From NCBI RefSeq assembly GCF_028502605.1, contig NC_079235.1, forward strand, positions 3,720,001-3,784,000: a stretch of DNA of 64,000 nt, given 5' to 3'. The notes beneath the pieces are model-generated. The model did no database searches. It was given only the letters and a program-made list of their open reading frames with translations, and was not told where the DNA came from. This DNA is from Trichoderma breve (taxonomy: Eukaryota > Ascomycota > Sordariomycetes > Hypocreales > Hypocreaceae). A program made the position numbers and the translations under genes. Shown one piece after another: positions 47,422 to 59,951 of the stretch (the first letter of the stretch is position 1; every line of letters starts with the position of its first letter).

Positions 47422-49559
47422 ATGGCTCGGGGACGCGGAGGCGGCAATCATAGCCAACGTCGCGCAGTCGACCTGACCGGTATTATCTCAATAGCTGAGA
47501 GAAATGACTTGGAGACTTTGGTCAAGGCTATTACAGAGAGAATGGCCAGAGATATTAGCAACATCTTTGACTCTCCTCCCGTTGCCCCCATCCAAGGCGA
47601 CCACGATCATCACAAGTGGCTTTTGCTCCCCTTGTTGCATCACAAACAGAATAGGTCGACATCCCATTCCCATTCTCTAATGGGCTTGATACACGCCAAT
47701 TCATCGAATCCTTATGACAAGGCTCGAGAAATCATCGAAAAAGAAGAAAAGCAGGCTATGACTCCACAGCTACGCGAGTTGAAAAAGGAAGCCTTAGGCT
47801 TCTTTGACAAATGGCAATCAATTGTTTTGCTACGGGTCAAAAATGTTGCTGTGAATGATCAGCAATGCTTCCAAGGAAGTTCTCGTGGCCGTGGTCGCGG
47901 ACTGAGAGGAGCACCTCGCGGGCGAGGCGGAAGTGTAGGCGGCCGTGGTGGGGGAATAATACGCTCCCAGACTCTAGCAACAGGTTTGATGAATCTCTCC
48001 TAGCTTCCCATCCTTCTCCAACTATACGTGGAGAGAAATTTTGCAAACTAACGATCTTGTAGGACCGCCTCGTGCACCCTCGAACTATGCGGATCGTGAT
48101 TTGGCTGCTCGTCACCCCCCTATTCCGAATGCATTATGGACTCTGGATATGAACAAGCGCAAATCGCTGCTGCAGATCGTCTTCTTTATTATGTTATCCA
48201 TGCAAGAGTACACGGCAAATTCGAGACAGCTCCTTCTAGGCCTCACAACTTCCTTGAATCTCCCATTCAAGGTGTATCAAGAGGAAGAACTGCGCCTTGC
48301 TCAAGGATTGGCCAAGGCAGCTCTTGACCAAGCCAAGGCGGATCAAGCCAAGGCGGCCCTTGATCTTTCTCCGGAGGATGCTATCAACCAAAAGTCTGAG
48401 GAATCGAAGAGCGCACGGCGTTGGAAAGTTGGATTGGGAGGCCATCCGGGAAAGCTTGCTGCTCCAAAGCTTGCTGCCCCCCTTATTGACGTCGGTATTG
48501 GTACCGCACATGAGGGCCTTGGCATCACCTGCTCTGCCGCTGCAAGCCTTTTGGGTACAATGGCAGAAAACGCAACTGCGATGGGAGCCCTTTTCGGTAT
48601 AAATGCTTCGAAACCGACGGCCAAGATGATGGAGATTTTTGCCCGCGAGATTCAAGACTTTGCATTCATCCCTCTTCATGGTGTGGAAGGCTCCGAGTAT
48701 CGCGATGCTCGAGAGATCCCTGCGGAGCATCGTAGGCTCTGCCTTACAATTGCTCTGAGCGGATTTCTTCTCGAAGATGAAGACGCCACAAAAAACTGGC
48801 GGTGTCTTGGCCGCTTTACGGAGTCTTTTGTCACACGATGGGAAGTTGCAGCTCTTACCAATCTTGGCAACTCTCTCGAGGAGGTGGTAAAGAGCAGTGC
48901 TTGGATGGATGGGCAAAAAGAGATTAAAGCTCGCACAGGTAAGTGGAACTGGGCTGATTTAACAGAATATTAACTCTCAATATTGACGTTAATGTGCAGT
49001 CTTCTCAAGCCTCATCGATTCCACCTGGCCAGTTAAGCTGCTAAGATCGAGCAAGATTATGGACAATTCTTGGAGTGTTGGAATGGTAAGAGCAGAGAAG
49101 GCTGGTGCTGTCCTTGCTGACGCCATTATGCGACAAAAGTTCCAGGGAGACAGGCCAGTTTCATTGGTTGGATACAGTCTTGGGGCCCGAGCCATATACG
49201 CATGCCTCATGGTGTTGGCAGAGCGCCGACAATTTGGAATTGTCGACTCAGTCATACTGATGGGTACCCCAGCGCCATCGGAAAGTCGAGTGTGGCTGAC
49301 GCTCAAGAGCGTTGTGTGCGGTCGCTTGATCAACGTCTACTCAGAGCACGACTATATCCTGGGGTTTCTATATCGAACCTCCAATATTCAATTCGGTGTC
49401 GCTGGCTTGCAGGAAATCCAAGGGGCAGATGGTGTCGAGAACTACAGAGTGCGTAACCTTCCTCGAGGCCATCTTAGTTACCAAAACCAGGTGAGTCAAA
49501 TTTTGAAGAATGTTGGCTGGGAGGATATCAGGGCGGATGTCATCAAAGTGGGAAAATGA
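47422..49559 (+). CDS. DUF726/TMCO4-like alpha/beta hydrolase with an RGG-rich insertion
   Basis: Exons 47422-47983, 48063-48938 and 49000-49559 give 665 residues. The second half is the DUF726 family: EEELRLAQGLAKAA, RRWKVGLGGHPGKL, EIQDFAFIPLHGVEG, FVTRWEVAALTNLGNSLEEVV, and the hydrolase core PVSLVGYSLGARAIYACLMVLAE with the nucleophile elbow GYSLG. ILMGTPAPSESRVW, YSEHDYILGFLYR (candidate catalytic Asp) and LPRGHLSY (candidate His) follow, so a full catalytic triad is plausible. The N-terminal part (DLTGIISIAERNDLETLV; AMTPQLRELKKEALGFFDKW) resembles the family's helical region. Between the halves lies a Gly/Arg stretch of about 26 residues (residues ~153-180) with several RG repeats and an RGG-type look, encoded just before intron 1. 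Relatives are membrane-associated proteins of the secretory pathway. The predicted membrane region is less hydrophobic here than I expect, so divergence is possible. Confidence 0.85.
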
Positions 49560-50400
49560 AGTGTATCAAAATACGCCAGGTTGTAGGTTGTTGCTTGTTC
49601 AGCCACGTACTTTTACCAGATTGTTACCAGACTCGAACGGAGAGTTGTGTGTTCTCAGACTTGGGGAGAAGGACTCTGTATCGTTCGTGTTTGAACCCCA
49701 AGCTTGTTTATCTAGTCAGATGCGGCGTGAATAGCTTTCTGGTCGACTGTTTTTGTATTTATTTAGCTATTATGGTTCAGCCAACTTTGCTACTGTCTAT
49801 ACGATTTATCCATTCTTAGGTAATGGACTCAATTCTGTTCACTGTTTGTGTGTATGAGCCATCTATATGTCAATATCAAGAGGTCAGCAAGTTGAGTGCA
49901 CAGGCAAACACAACACAAATCCGTGAAAGACGGTCAAGAAGATCAAATCAAAATAGTCCAATTAACAAAGAGCTCCCTTGCCAGAAAAAAAAATTGCTTG
50001 TTCTAAAAAAAAAGAAAACGAGCTTCCCATCCCGTTTAGGTCAACCAGTTCAAAGAAAGAAAAAAACCAACACAAACTTGGTTTTTTATATGCCATCGTA
50101 TGCCTCTCTCCTTCACCTAATATGAAAAAATTCCATGCATGCATGCCCTTTTTTTTTACAGCTGAAAAAAAATAATCTCTTTGACCCCTTCTTTCCTCCT
50201 TTCTTCCCCCCATTCGCGAGTATGTTGTGACTTTCGACAATAGATTACATCGATGCGTAGTGATTTTATTATACATTTGAAGTTTTTATCTTGCTTCTCA
50301 TCCACATCGCCGTTTTTCTCTCACTCTCCTTTTCAATGCAAAGTTCGTCCACTCTTTCCTTTTCACTTTGTTAAAAAAAGCCAAGAAAGAAAAGGGGATC
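49560..50400. other. Convergent 3' flanks, no gene seen
   Basis: AT-rich region with several A6-A9 runs, between the stops of the DUF726 gene and the DENN gene. No gene is visible. Confidence 0.55.
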
Positions 50401-53400
50401 TCATAGAGGCGTGCCGCCCAGCATGTTCGGAACTTGCTTTCGAGCAACTCCCTTGGGACCACGTGGCTCAACACGGGGAACGCCCTGGATGGTGCGAGGC
50501 TCACGCATGAGCGATCTGTCAAGGCGAGCCGGCATCCGAGTCACGATGCTGTGATATTCGCCCGGGAAGTTGCCCTTGGGCAGAGGCACAGAGGCTGTGC
50601 GCCATATGTGCTCTGAAGTATCGCTAAGATAAGGGGGAATCTTGCCGTTGCTGCCGCTGCTGGATGCGCTGCTGCCACTACGGCCGGACGGCGAGAGCCC
50701 CCATGAATTGGTACCGCTGTTACCGCGAAGCGTAGACAGCCGGGACAAGCTCGAAGGCAGGCCGGTGCGTCCACGGGCCTTCTTAGCCATAATGATCTCG
50801 TCAAAGAGCCGAATTTCAGGCTCAGAGGCAAGCTTGATTTCTCTGTCATGGATAAATTCGTTGAATGCTGTGGAACTTGATTAGCAGCTGCCGTGACAAC
50901 GTAAAAGAATAGAGCAAAAAACATACCTTGCGTCTCCCGCATCATTGTAACATACTCTTGCTGATCGTAAGGGAGACTCTTGATGAACCCATCCATGTCA
51001 AAGGCATACAACTGGCCACCATTCTTCTGTTGCTTTGAGGGCTTGCCCAGGTATTTGCGGTATGTGTACAACAAGCTTGCAAGGCAACGCACAAACGCCG
51101 CTCGGACACGGTCGGCGTGGAAAGCCTCGGTACACACCAGGGATACGAAGCCCAGGCATCTACCGTGGGCCACGGTCTTACAGGCACCGCACTTGTAGAA
51201 TCCATCGCCTTCGGACCTCTCTTCGCAAATCGTGCAGACCGATGCGGTGTCCTTGGGGTTCCAGTTGAAGCAGTGTCCCTCTACCCAGACCGTCGTATCA
51301 GTGTTACTGACTGGCTGAATCTGCATGTTGGGCATAATAGTTGAGGCCGCCAAAGTCGAGGCTGCGTACGTCGATGGAGCGTAACCTCCTCCAAAAGACG
51401 ACTGAGAATCCAAAGTTGAGATGGATAGGTTTGTCTGATGGCCGTTCAGGAAGGGGAGGCTAGGCCGGTGGACGGGCTGGTACTTGTCGACGCCAAAAGA
51501 GGAGCTTCGTCGGCCCTTGTCTTCTCCAAAATGCCCAGATCGCTTCTCCCGAAGTGTCGCGGTCAAGGCGAAGCCCGAATCACTGCGCGAGACCGGAGTA
51601 GACGGCATGGGAGGGAATTTCATGGAGACTGGGGATACGGAGGATTGAGGGCTGGTGTGATTCGACTTGCTCGTCCCTGGTCGATCAGATTTACCTGTGT
51701 CCACCATAGACACAGAAAATCCGTTAAAGACTGGAGGTAATAGCTCAGTTGGGGGGTCGGGATCCGCGAAGCTAGACGAATTCTGAGACACCCATTTGCC
51801 GAGAGTCGACGGCGGAGCAACGCTTGTGAACAGAGATGCGTTTTCCGATGAGAAGGAATCATACGGGAAAGCCTCCATTGCGTAAGGGGGAGGCCCTGTG
51901 GTAACACCGTATCGAAGCTTGTGCGGAGCCGCAACCTGCAGCAAAGACATCAGCTTCCTACGATGCTGTCGAGGTAAACGGTTAGGCTGCGACGTAGCAT
52001 CGATAGTGTCCTTGTCAAGATCAACTAGGACATAATCATCATCAGGGAGATCAATTCGCTCATAACGGCGTTCCACGCCAACAATATATGGGCAAGGAGC
52101 ATCAAGAGCAGAGATCAACCTGGCGGGCAGGATAGGAATAAAGATGCTTGCCCATTTTAGAGGGTACAAAAGGTTTGCGAGAGCATGGCAGGCCAAGTGC
52201 AGCATGCTGGTGTGAGAGGAGAGGAAGATGATGCGAGATTCGGACATGGCGTATTCAAACAGAGCGACAATGTTCTCAAGGGAGAGACATCTGAATAGAG
52301 CGTAGATATCAATGGTCCTGGAGCCGGGAATCTCGTTTGCCGCTTCTTTGCGGGAGAAGAGGCGCAGTTCCCGTACGCCAATCTCGACTTGAGTCTTGGA
52401 GCCCAGTGGGCTAAAAGCTTCAGTACACAGATTGACGACATACTGCTCCAAAGGTTGCCATCGGCCGACCTTGGGAGAGCTTGGAGGGATCCTGAGGACG
52501 GCACCGTCGGTCATGGGAACAACTATCGCCTTGAGCCATTCTTTCCAGAATGCCATGTTTGCAGGATCTCTGCCCAGAATACCATACGCGCGTGGGGCCC
52601 AGAGACCTGTCTCGCCAGTTGTAAGGCCCTCAATTCTGGAGGCCGCACCGTGTCTCAGGGGCCTAAGCATGTCCGTCATGAGGGTAATCTTTTCCTCGAC
52701 ACCGCCGATCTCATCCTCGAGCCTATCGCGGGCTGGGGTGCCTGAGGGAATTGTCCCAAGTTTAGCCAAGAGCTGCGACAAGTGCGATCGCTCGCTGGCG
52801 AGGCGCACACCCAGGCTTGCGGCCAGCTCCCGCTCCTCGTTGGACATGTGGCTCTGTCGCCAGTCCTCGCATTTGTTCTCCACCACCTCGGCCACATCGG
52901 CAGGTAGTGCTGTCCACACAATGAGTGTAATACCGTACAACTTGGAATTGTCGTCGGATGTCATTGTGAAGCCGTGCCAGGTAGACCTCGGCCGATCATC
53001 GGACGAGACAATCTGAACATCATTGGGGAAGGCGAACATGGGCACATAATCGGGGAACTTTCCTCGTCGAGCGACCTCGTCGGTAGCAGTCTTGGGTGGG
53101 TACCGGTCCAGGAGCATAGGCTCGAAGCGTCTCTTGAGGGGATGCATATCGGGATCGGTATTCAAAGGCTCGGGAGGGGGGATCACCGAGTTGTAGTTAC
53201 TAAGTCGTCTCGTGGTCCTTATTGAAGCTATGACAGAGTCTTAGTTAGGCATGATCTTCAAGTTATACACGGCAGGGGAGAAAGGGAAAGGGAAAGGCAC
53301 TCACGAGCTCTTTGTGACATGGGTCTGGCAACGCTGGGCTGCTTCCGCAGGCTGTTCATATCCCTAAAGCTGATCTTGCGGCGGATGCTACCCTTAATGC

Positions 53401-53977
53401 TCCTCAGAGGACTGACCCTTCCGCTGGGTTCAGCCTCGTCGGCACGAATGCGCTCAGCCCGAGGGTTTACCATGGGCGCTCGTGCCTGTGTTTTCGCGCC
53501 AGCACTGAAGGAGAGATCCTCAAGGAAGTTCTCCCTCTCTGCGGCGAACTTGAGAAGTGCCTTGTCGAAATCAAAGTCTCCCATAAGGCCCAAGAATTCG
53601 CCCATCGAACCGCCATTGTTGATGCCATCCCCGTTAGGGATGCCGCTGCCATTGCCAATGCCTGGCTTGGCCTTTATAGTGGCACTGCTCCTGTTGCTCC
53701 TTGTGTTGCCATCATCCTCCTCGATGGTCTGAACGGAATTTCGGCCGTCCAAAGAGAGCTTGGAGAAGCGGTTGGCAGAATTCTGGCGAGAGTGGCGAGC
53801 GGCGCTTGGCTTGGTGTGATTGCTAGCAGCGTCCTCCTCATCCTCGGGCTCTCCATCCTCGACGATGGTAGTCGTCTCGGTGGAATGGGTCACTGGCGGC
53901 AAGGACTCATCGTAAATCACCGCCTCTATGCCGGCGATCCAGAAGTATTCCGCCAGGGGAGTCGATGAGCCCTCCAT
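50401..53977 (-). CDS. DENN-domain protein with a C1-like zinc finger, candidate Rab GEF
   Basis: Exons 53977-53305, 53227-50927 and 50867-50401 give 1,146 residues, with phase 1 at both junctions. The first ~225 residues are disordered, Ser/Asn-rich and partly basic. They are followed by a uDENN-like segment (MFAFPNDVQIVSSDDRPRSTWHGF), a cDENN core (ENIVALFEYAMSESRIIFLS; LLYPLKWASIFIPILPARLI; DAPCPYIVGVERRY) and, after a Ser/Pro-rich linker, a C1/PHD-like zinc finger (CFNWNPKDTASVCTICEE, FYKCGACKTVAHGRC) at about residues 875-915. A dDENN-like helical part comes next (QLYAFDMDGFIKSLP...MRETQAFNEFIHDREIKL), then a Gly/Ser-rich basic tail. DENN proteins activate Rab GTPases, so a membrane-traffic role is expected; the Rab partner cannot be read from the sequence. 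Zinc fingers of this kind in DENN proteins bind lipids or proteins. Confidence 0.88.
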
Positions 53978-54740
53978 GTCATGTCAATAGTTCAACCCCC
54001 TTACCGTCAGACACGGCGATTGATGCTTCGACAAATGTGCAGTTGCAGCCCCTCAGTGGCCTTGCACTTTGGTTTGGCTTGTCTCTGTCTCCTGTGCCAA
54101 CACCCAAATTTTTTTATTTTCCTTTTCGTCTCGGCTCAGGAACGTGCAGTCGGTGAACGGCGCGTGGCACGTTGAATGCTGCAAGAAAGTCAGTAGGGGC
54201 ACGCAGGACAGGGGCATGGAGCCTGTTTGACGGTAGGTGGCATCGCTGCCGCCACCAAAGCTGTGAAACAGCTACAAGTACGCACCGAGACACAGGCAAG
54301 GACGCTGCCTCCTATTTCTAGTGATTGTGCCGTATGGCTTAATTCAGGGAGAAGAAAGGCGACAAAAGGGCGAGGTCGACCTGGAGAAGAATTGTCGTGA
54401 AATTGGACTGGGGGAAAAAAGGCGCCGTGGGAGGGGGGGTTTCGTGAGCCCCTTTGGTCTTTGGTGCTGCAGAGCTTCGATGCCTCGACGTCGATTGTTT
54501 TCCAGGATGCTCCTGGTCCCGCAAGCGATTCAAACGCCACAGCTCAGCACTGGATTGCCAGCTCTGGTCGACCCGGCGAACGAATGCATTCGCAGCGCAA
54601 CAGAAGGATCTGCTGGAGCGGTGCGCAGTGCAGAGAGCGGACTGCGGAATGCGAACTGCGAAAGACTCGAGGGGATTAAGGTGGTCTCGAAAGGGGAGGA
54701 AAAGGGTCGCGCAAAGCCCCCCGGCATGGCTATGGGGCAG

Positions 54741-54776
54741 AGGTACAGGTACGGGTACGGGTACAGGGACGGGTGT
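54741..54776. repeat. Degenerate hexamer array (AGGTAC x2, GGGTAC x2, AGGGAC, GGGTGT)
   Basis: Six six-base units in a row, four of them exact RGGTAC. The reverse complement gives GTACCY, the same unit as the array at 12882-12909. Confidence 0.88.
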
Positions 54777-55184
54777 CCATACAGGCACTACAGTGGGCTT
54801 GTAGGGACTGGCCTGGGGGAGTTTGGGGGCGCCAGCCGGTTTGGCACCGATCTGCGCCGGCGCTTGTTGCAGCCATCGACAAGCGAAAAAAGGTGCAGCC
54901 AGGGAATCGCAGGTACCGCTACCTTGCGTCCAGTGCAGCAGCTGCCCCGTGCAAGCCAGAAACAACAGGTCTTTCAAGCTCCCTTCGTTTACGGCTGTGT
55001 TTTTCTCAGTAAATAATATCGCATCCCACCCGTTTCATGCCAGAGACGACGGAGGGCTGTGACTGGACATCGCTGATTTTAGCCGCATCAAATGGCTGCC
55101 ATCCTTTTCTCGATCCCAAGCAACAAACGATTCTTCAAGCACCTGTAATCTGTACAGGTGCGAGGCTTGCAGGGGTCTGGCTTA

Positions 55185-55202
55185 AGGTACAGGTACAGTT
55201 AC
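55185..55202. repeat. Short hexamer array (AGGTAC x2, AGTTAC)
   Basis: Three six-base units, two of them exact AGGTAC, about 410 bp from the larger array of the same type. Confidence 0.7.
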
Positions 55203-58200
55203 GGAGCGCTGGAGCCAAACGGTACTAAAATGGCAAAACCTGTAAGGTACCAGGTACTAGCCGTAGCGTTGCGAGTTGCGGAAGCAAGCCACCCCGTCGA
55301 GCCGTATAGCAGCCAACGCCCTACCTAATACCCAAGGGAATCGACGGCTCTCCAAGGCGCTGGGTAGTCTCTACATCGGCGACAAGTACAAAAGATAGCA
55401 CTGCAAAGAATGATGGCTGCGTTCATGGCACTAAACTCCAGCCCGGCTTGAGAGAACGAACACTTGCATCCCAAGTATTCAAGTACCAGTACGGATGGAA
55501 GGAATGCTTGCAGGTCGCGTTCCGCTGCCCTCGTTCACCTACTAGTTTGGGCTTCCACGCACGGGTCACGCATCTCGCAGAAGCAGCGGCAGAAATAGCA
55601 TTGATGGAGCAGCCACAGGGATCAAGCAAACATTAGCACTTGTAAGCATTATAATTGGGTGCTGCCGGGTTTGGCAGTAGAAGGTACTGTACTTGGTCGA
55701 GAGGAGGCTGATTCTCTCGCTGGTAGGGGTAGGTAGGTACCTGCATGTTGGTTCTTGTACACCCAACTCCGTTATTCGTACTGGTGCTGATGGGAAACGT
55801 CCACGGATTACAGACCCAGGGATCCAAATCAGTCACCATGCATCGTCTTCCGGACCTGTTGGTCAGTCGCATCAGTGCTCCGGCATGGCCGTCTTTGCAT
55901 TTGCATCGGGTGCAGGACGGCGGCAGGCGATGACGTTTTCTCGTACTCACAGCAATCAATCCGTCTAGGATCGGGGTGTTAAACAGCGTTCATGTTGTCA
56001 TATTCGATGTCAGCAAGAGAGTCGAGAACCCAACTGACTGCAGGATCTATGCCCACCTGGTGTCTTATACCTGTTGCAGAGCGTTATACGAAGGTGAAGA
56101 CAACCAAGACCGCCAGTTCGGAGCCGATTATCAAGAGGTTGAACGACTACGTGTACCTTCGGTGAACAGGTACCTAAAGGTACAGCTACAATTACAAGAC
56201 GCCTTCCTTGGGTACAAGTAAGGCACTGAGGAGGTGTGCTAATGCATGCGGGTTAGAGAAGAGGATGGGCAAAGATACGAGTCACAAAGAAGACCTAGAG
56301 GTTTCTGCTCCTACGACAAGTACCGCATCCGCTGCCTGCCCGGTAACAAAACCTCCAGGCTGTCAAGGCAGGCACGCTACAAATTTGTAGTGCAGTTGAG
56401 GTTAGGTTCAGAGGTGCCATTTTTACCTCTTCCATCATCTCCAACCGTCCCCGAAACAAACGACCGGCATTGATCTCTCTTCACCCGGACAGGCAGCGGA
56501 AACATTGCCGGCCCTAAGCTCATACTATCGATGTCCAGGCAGCTTGTGCTAGGCCAATTGGAGATGCTGCTAGGTTAGTATCTGGCGTAGCACAAGTATC
56601 AAGGTTGATATGCGAAAAATCGACAGCATGCTAATAATTCCCAAGCGCAATCGCCACAGTGTGCTGCAGACAGGTTGAATACAGAATTGGACAGCCAGTC
56701 GTTGGGCAGTCCCCAGTCAACTAAGTGACGGCTGTCGGGAGGTGTGTCTACCAGTGCAGTTGTGCGCTGGTCGACTGGTAAGCAGCAATCCTACTACAGT
56801 CCCCCCAGACTTGAAAGGGTGATCCGAGAGCCAATCTCGAGCTCCATAATCGATGCTCCATGACTTGCATGCCTCATGTATGCGCATGTACAAGTACGGA
56901 GTAAGCTGCTGTGGACACTCCGTAGACTAGCACAACTCCGCCTCCTCTCAGAACAAGAGGCATGGCAACCACGTTCAATCAAGCGGCAGAGACGATCAAC
57001 AGGTTATGGAACGTGCATCATCTACAAATACGAGTTCTTGGGACAGCACAATCATCTCTTCCCGCGCCTTTCGATACGCTGCCTCACTCGTGCCTCTTGA
57101 GAGATGCAGGCAAGCTTCCAGAATCAGAGCCGGAATCCCTCTCCCAAACTCTAGGAACCAGGCACCAAATCCAGCAACCCAAGGCGTCAGGGATACCCCT
57201 GGCACGTCTAGGGCGGTAGGCGCGCCTCGCGTCAACTGGCTCGTCGTCGGCCTTCTTCCTCTAGCGGCGGCTGATGACTCCTGGGGGTGCTTGTAATATT
57301 TCGTACTTCTGCGGTACAGGATTATGATTGATCGATAATAAGATGGGCTCTCTCTTCTCACCGCAATCGCTCTGCTCTGCAGCCATCGTGGGTGGCTTTG
57401 AGCAGCACTCCTCCCTGCAGGCGATATTTGCGCACAATCTCGAAGCGCAAGGGGAGAAACCCTGATAAAAGGTACTCCGATTGACTGAATGCTACCAGTT
57501 ACATGCCCGTATCTATGCAGCAGAGACCTCCTGTCGCCACTGAGATGCAGGTACAGCCACGCACGCGAGCGACAGCACCAAGCACTCGGACGACGCACAT
57601 GGAAGCAATCAACCCAAAGCCCAACTTTAGCGGTCTCCAACTAGCCCCTGGACAAGGTTGTTTGGCTCCGGCTGGGAAGCAGAAGCACGGGCCTTGGGAA
57701 GCAAGTGCTGCGCGAGTTCGCACTAAGGAGAACTAATATGGGATATGGGCGGAGGACTTCGTATACGGGACAAGATTCGTCTCCATGGAGTTGGGATACG
57801 GAGCACGTTGACATATGAGGGGAGGACCCCTTTCTCCTCGAAGCTGGCTAAATGGCTTGATACAGCTAGCTTTTGGTCTTGAACCGTCTTTCCGTTCTTC
57901 GCCGCTCGAATCTTGTTTCCCCCCTTGGTTATCCCTCTGAGGCTTGACCAACTCCAGACCGAGCAGCGACGCTGGTGATATGTTACAGCCCATCTAGGAA
58001 TCTTTTTTATGGTGCAAGTACGAGTACATACTTCGTACATACAGGGGATGGCCACCCTTTTGCAGATTCAGCAGCCTACTTGGACAAATTGGTGCAACTG
58101 GAAGAAAGCAGCTGCAGGCCGTTTCAGGACACCCCACATATGATGTGTCACGATCTTAGCCAGCCACCCACTCGGACTGCTCAATCCAAATTGAACCCTT

Positions 58201-59116
58201 GCTTCGTGATCAACCTGGATCACGGAATGTTATCGACGGTGACTGCAATCACGGATCATTGCGGATGCCACCAGAACTCATATCATCACGACATGCCCCT
58301 TTAATGACCAGCAGGTGAACCAAACTATCAGCTACGAGTATCACTGATCATAAGCCACTCCAGAAACAATGTACATGTTCGCGCTTGCAAATCCTACAAA
58401 AGACCCCTCCAATTCATCCAACCAACGCCGCCAAGGGACCAAGCAATCATGTAACGCCACGCCTCTCAGTAGCTCCTACGTCAAGTCTTCAACCGGCCCA
58501 ATTCGTTATGGAAGGCCGAACGCCGATCACATTTAATCATTTTTTCTGTCGATCGTCTTCTTCAACTCGGCGCATTTGTACCCGATTGGCGGCTTCACAT
58601 TAACTCTGATCTGAATTATGCTCCCGATTCAATCTTGCGACTGAGTCTCCGTAATACTGAGTATCATCACTCATGGCTATCTTGTTGCTTCTTACCAGTT
58701 CTCATCTTATATCGTATGTCTCTAGATTGACGTATAATCCCCATTGGGCTTCAGCAAACCCTTCAAATTACTATTTGATCAGCTACCCCATGCTCATCCA
58801 TCGTCTTCCATTCAGCTGTAATAAATTCATACCCAGCAACAAAAGAAAATACTCCGAACTCCATATCCATTACTACCTACCTATCGTGCTACTAGCCTCT
58901 TCTTGTAAGGCACTATTTCACCCCTTAAATGTTGCAAGGGGGGAGAGAAAGGACTGAGATGTGATACTGCCACTCGTACTTCGTACATACGGAGTCTCAG
59001 GCAAGGAAAATCGGTTTGCATTTTGAGTGGCCATTTCTCAACTTGTAAGAACTCGTATGATATGCGTCGTCAGCATCGGGCCACATGGCCTTGCATACAC
59101 GACGTCTTTGCCTATT

Positions 59117-59164
59117 AATAGATGGGCTCGTAATGCTTGGAATAGATGGGCTCGTAATGCTTGG
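59117..59164. repeat. Perfect 24-bp tandem duplication
   Basis: Two identical 24-base units follow each other without a gap (59117-59140 and 59141-59164), beginning AATAGATGGG. They are non-coding as far as I can see and look like a recent slippage or duplication. Confidence 0.92.
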
Positions 59165-59951
59165 GAGTGAGTACTGTAACACTGGCGGGCGTATCCCTGA
59201 AATCATGAATAGGTGTTTTAGGTTAGCTGCTAGCGTTGGGTTTGGAGCGGCATGGGAAACGTGAGTAATAACAGACCCTGCTTGACGGATATCAAGCTGC
59301 ATACGTGCAATCGCGGCCAATTGACTCTTAAAATAACCTCTATAACAGTAACATTTATTAAAAGATGCTCTAGATATACTGCTGTGAATATCTCCGGCCA
59401 TGTCCTATATCGCCAAACGTACACAACCCAGATAGATAACAGGTAACTTTCTCTCCTCTGTTTTCATAGGATAAGACGCCCAGTCTTTGTAGCACAGAAT
59501 CCTGCCAGGTAACACTCATAAAGTCCCTATCAATTACAGTCGTACATGTGCGAAAAACAGAGCGGAAACGCACACCCGTATGTTGTGCTCCGTAGCCATC
59601 GGCTCTTGACTTTCTGTGATCCGGTGTCCTCGTATCCTAGCACGGCAGACGGCCGTCAGACCGGGCCATCGGGCTCTCATTGCCCCCCCTGTACTCCGTA
59701 CTTGGCCGTGGCTTGGCCCCTCCTTCGTGAATCGTAAATCGTGTATCGTGATGCCTCTCCACCCCCTTGTTCCAGTACATGTCTATGGAACGCCATGCAC
59801 TTCGCTCAGCTACGCTATCAACTCATGATCGGTAGCCGAGGTGACGCTGGTCTGGTCCGTAAATCGAAACGTTTAGACAAACGCTCTGTAATAGTCCTTG
59901 GCCTGATTTGCTTCTGTGTCAACGAACAGGTTTTCCAATTTCCCTCGTCTC

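Larger units (their letters stand above)
53978..59951. other. 6.0 kb gene-free spacer between DENN and TRAPPC13 genes
   Basis: No supported gene. Two overlapping open frames of over 200 codons on opposite strands near 54321-55016 have repeat-driven translations, including a Val-Pro dipeptide run that is only the read-through of the hexamer array at 54741-54776. Other GTAC-rich words lie at 55185-55202, 55680-55745, 56130-56185 and 58010-58040. The 9-mer TACTCCGTA or its complement occurs at 56895-56903 and 59692-59700. A perfect 24-bp tandem duplication is at 59117-59164. Confidence 0.5.

Noticed and set aside
52396..53016. Open frame antisense to the DENN gene
   Set aside because: Shadow of the long DENN exon. 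No motif.
54321..55016. Open frames of 231 and 212 codons on opposite strands
   Set aside because: The distinctive Gly-Thr and Val-Pro runs come only from the hexamer array. No other support.
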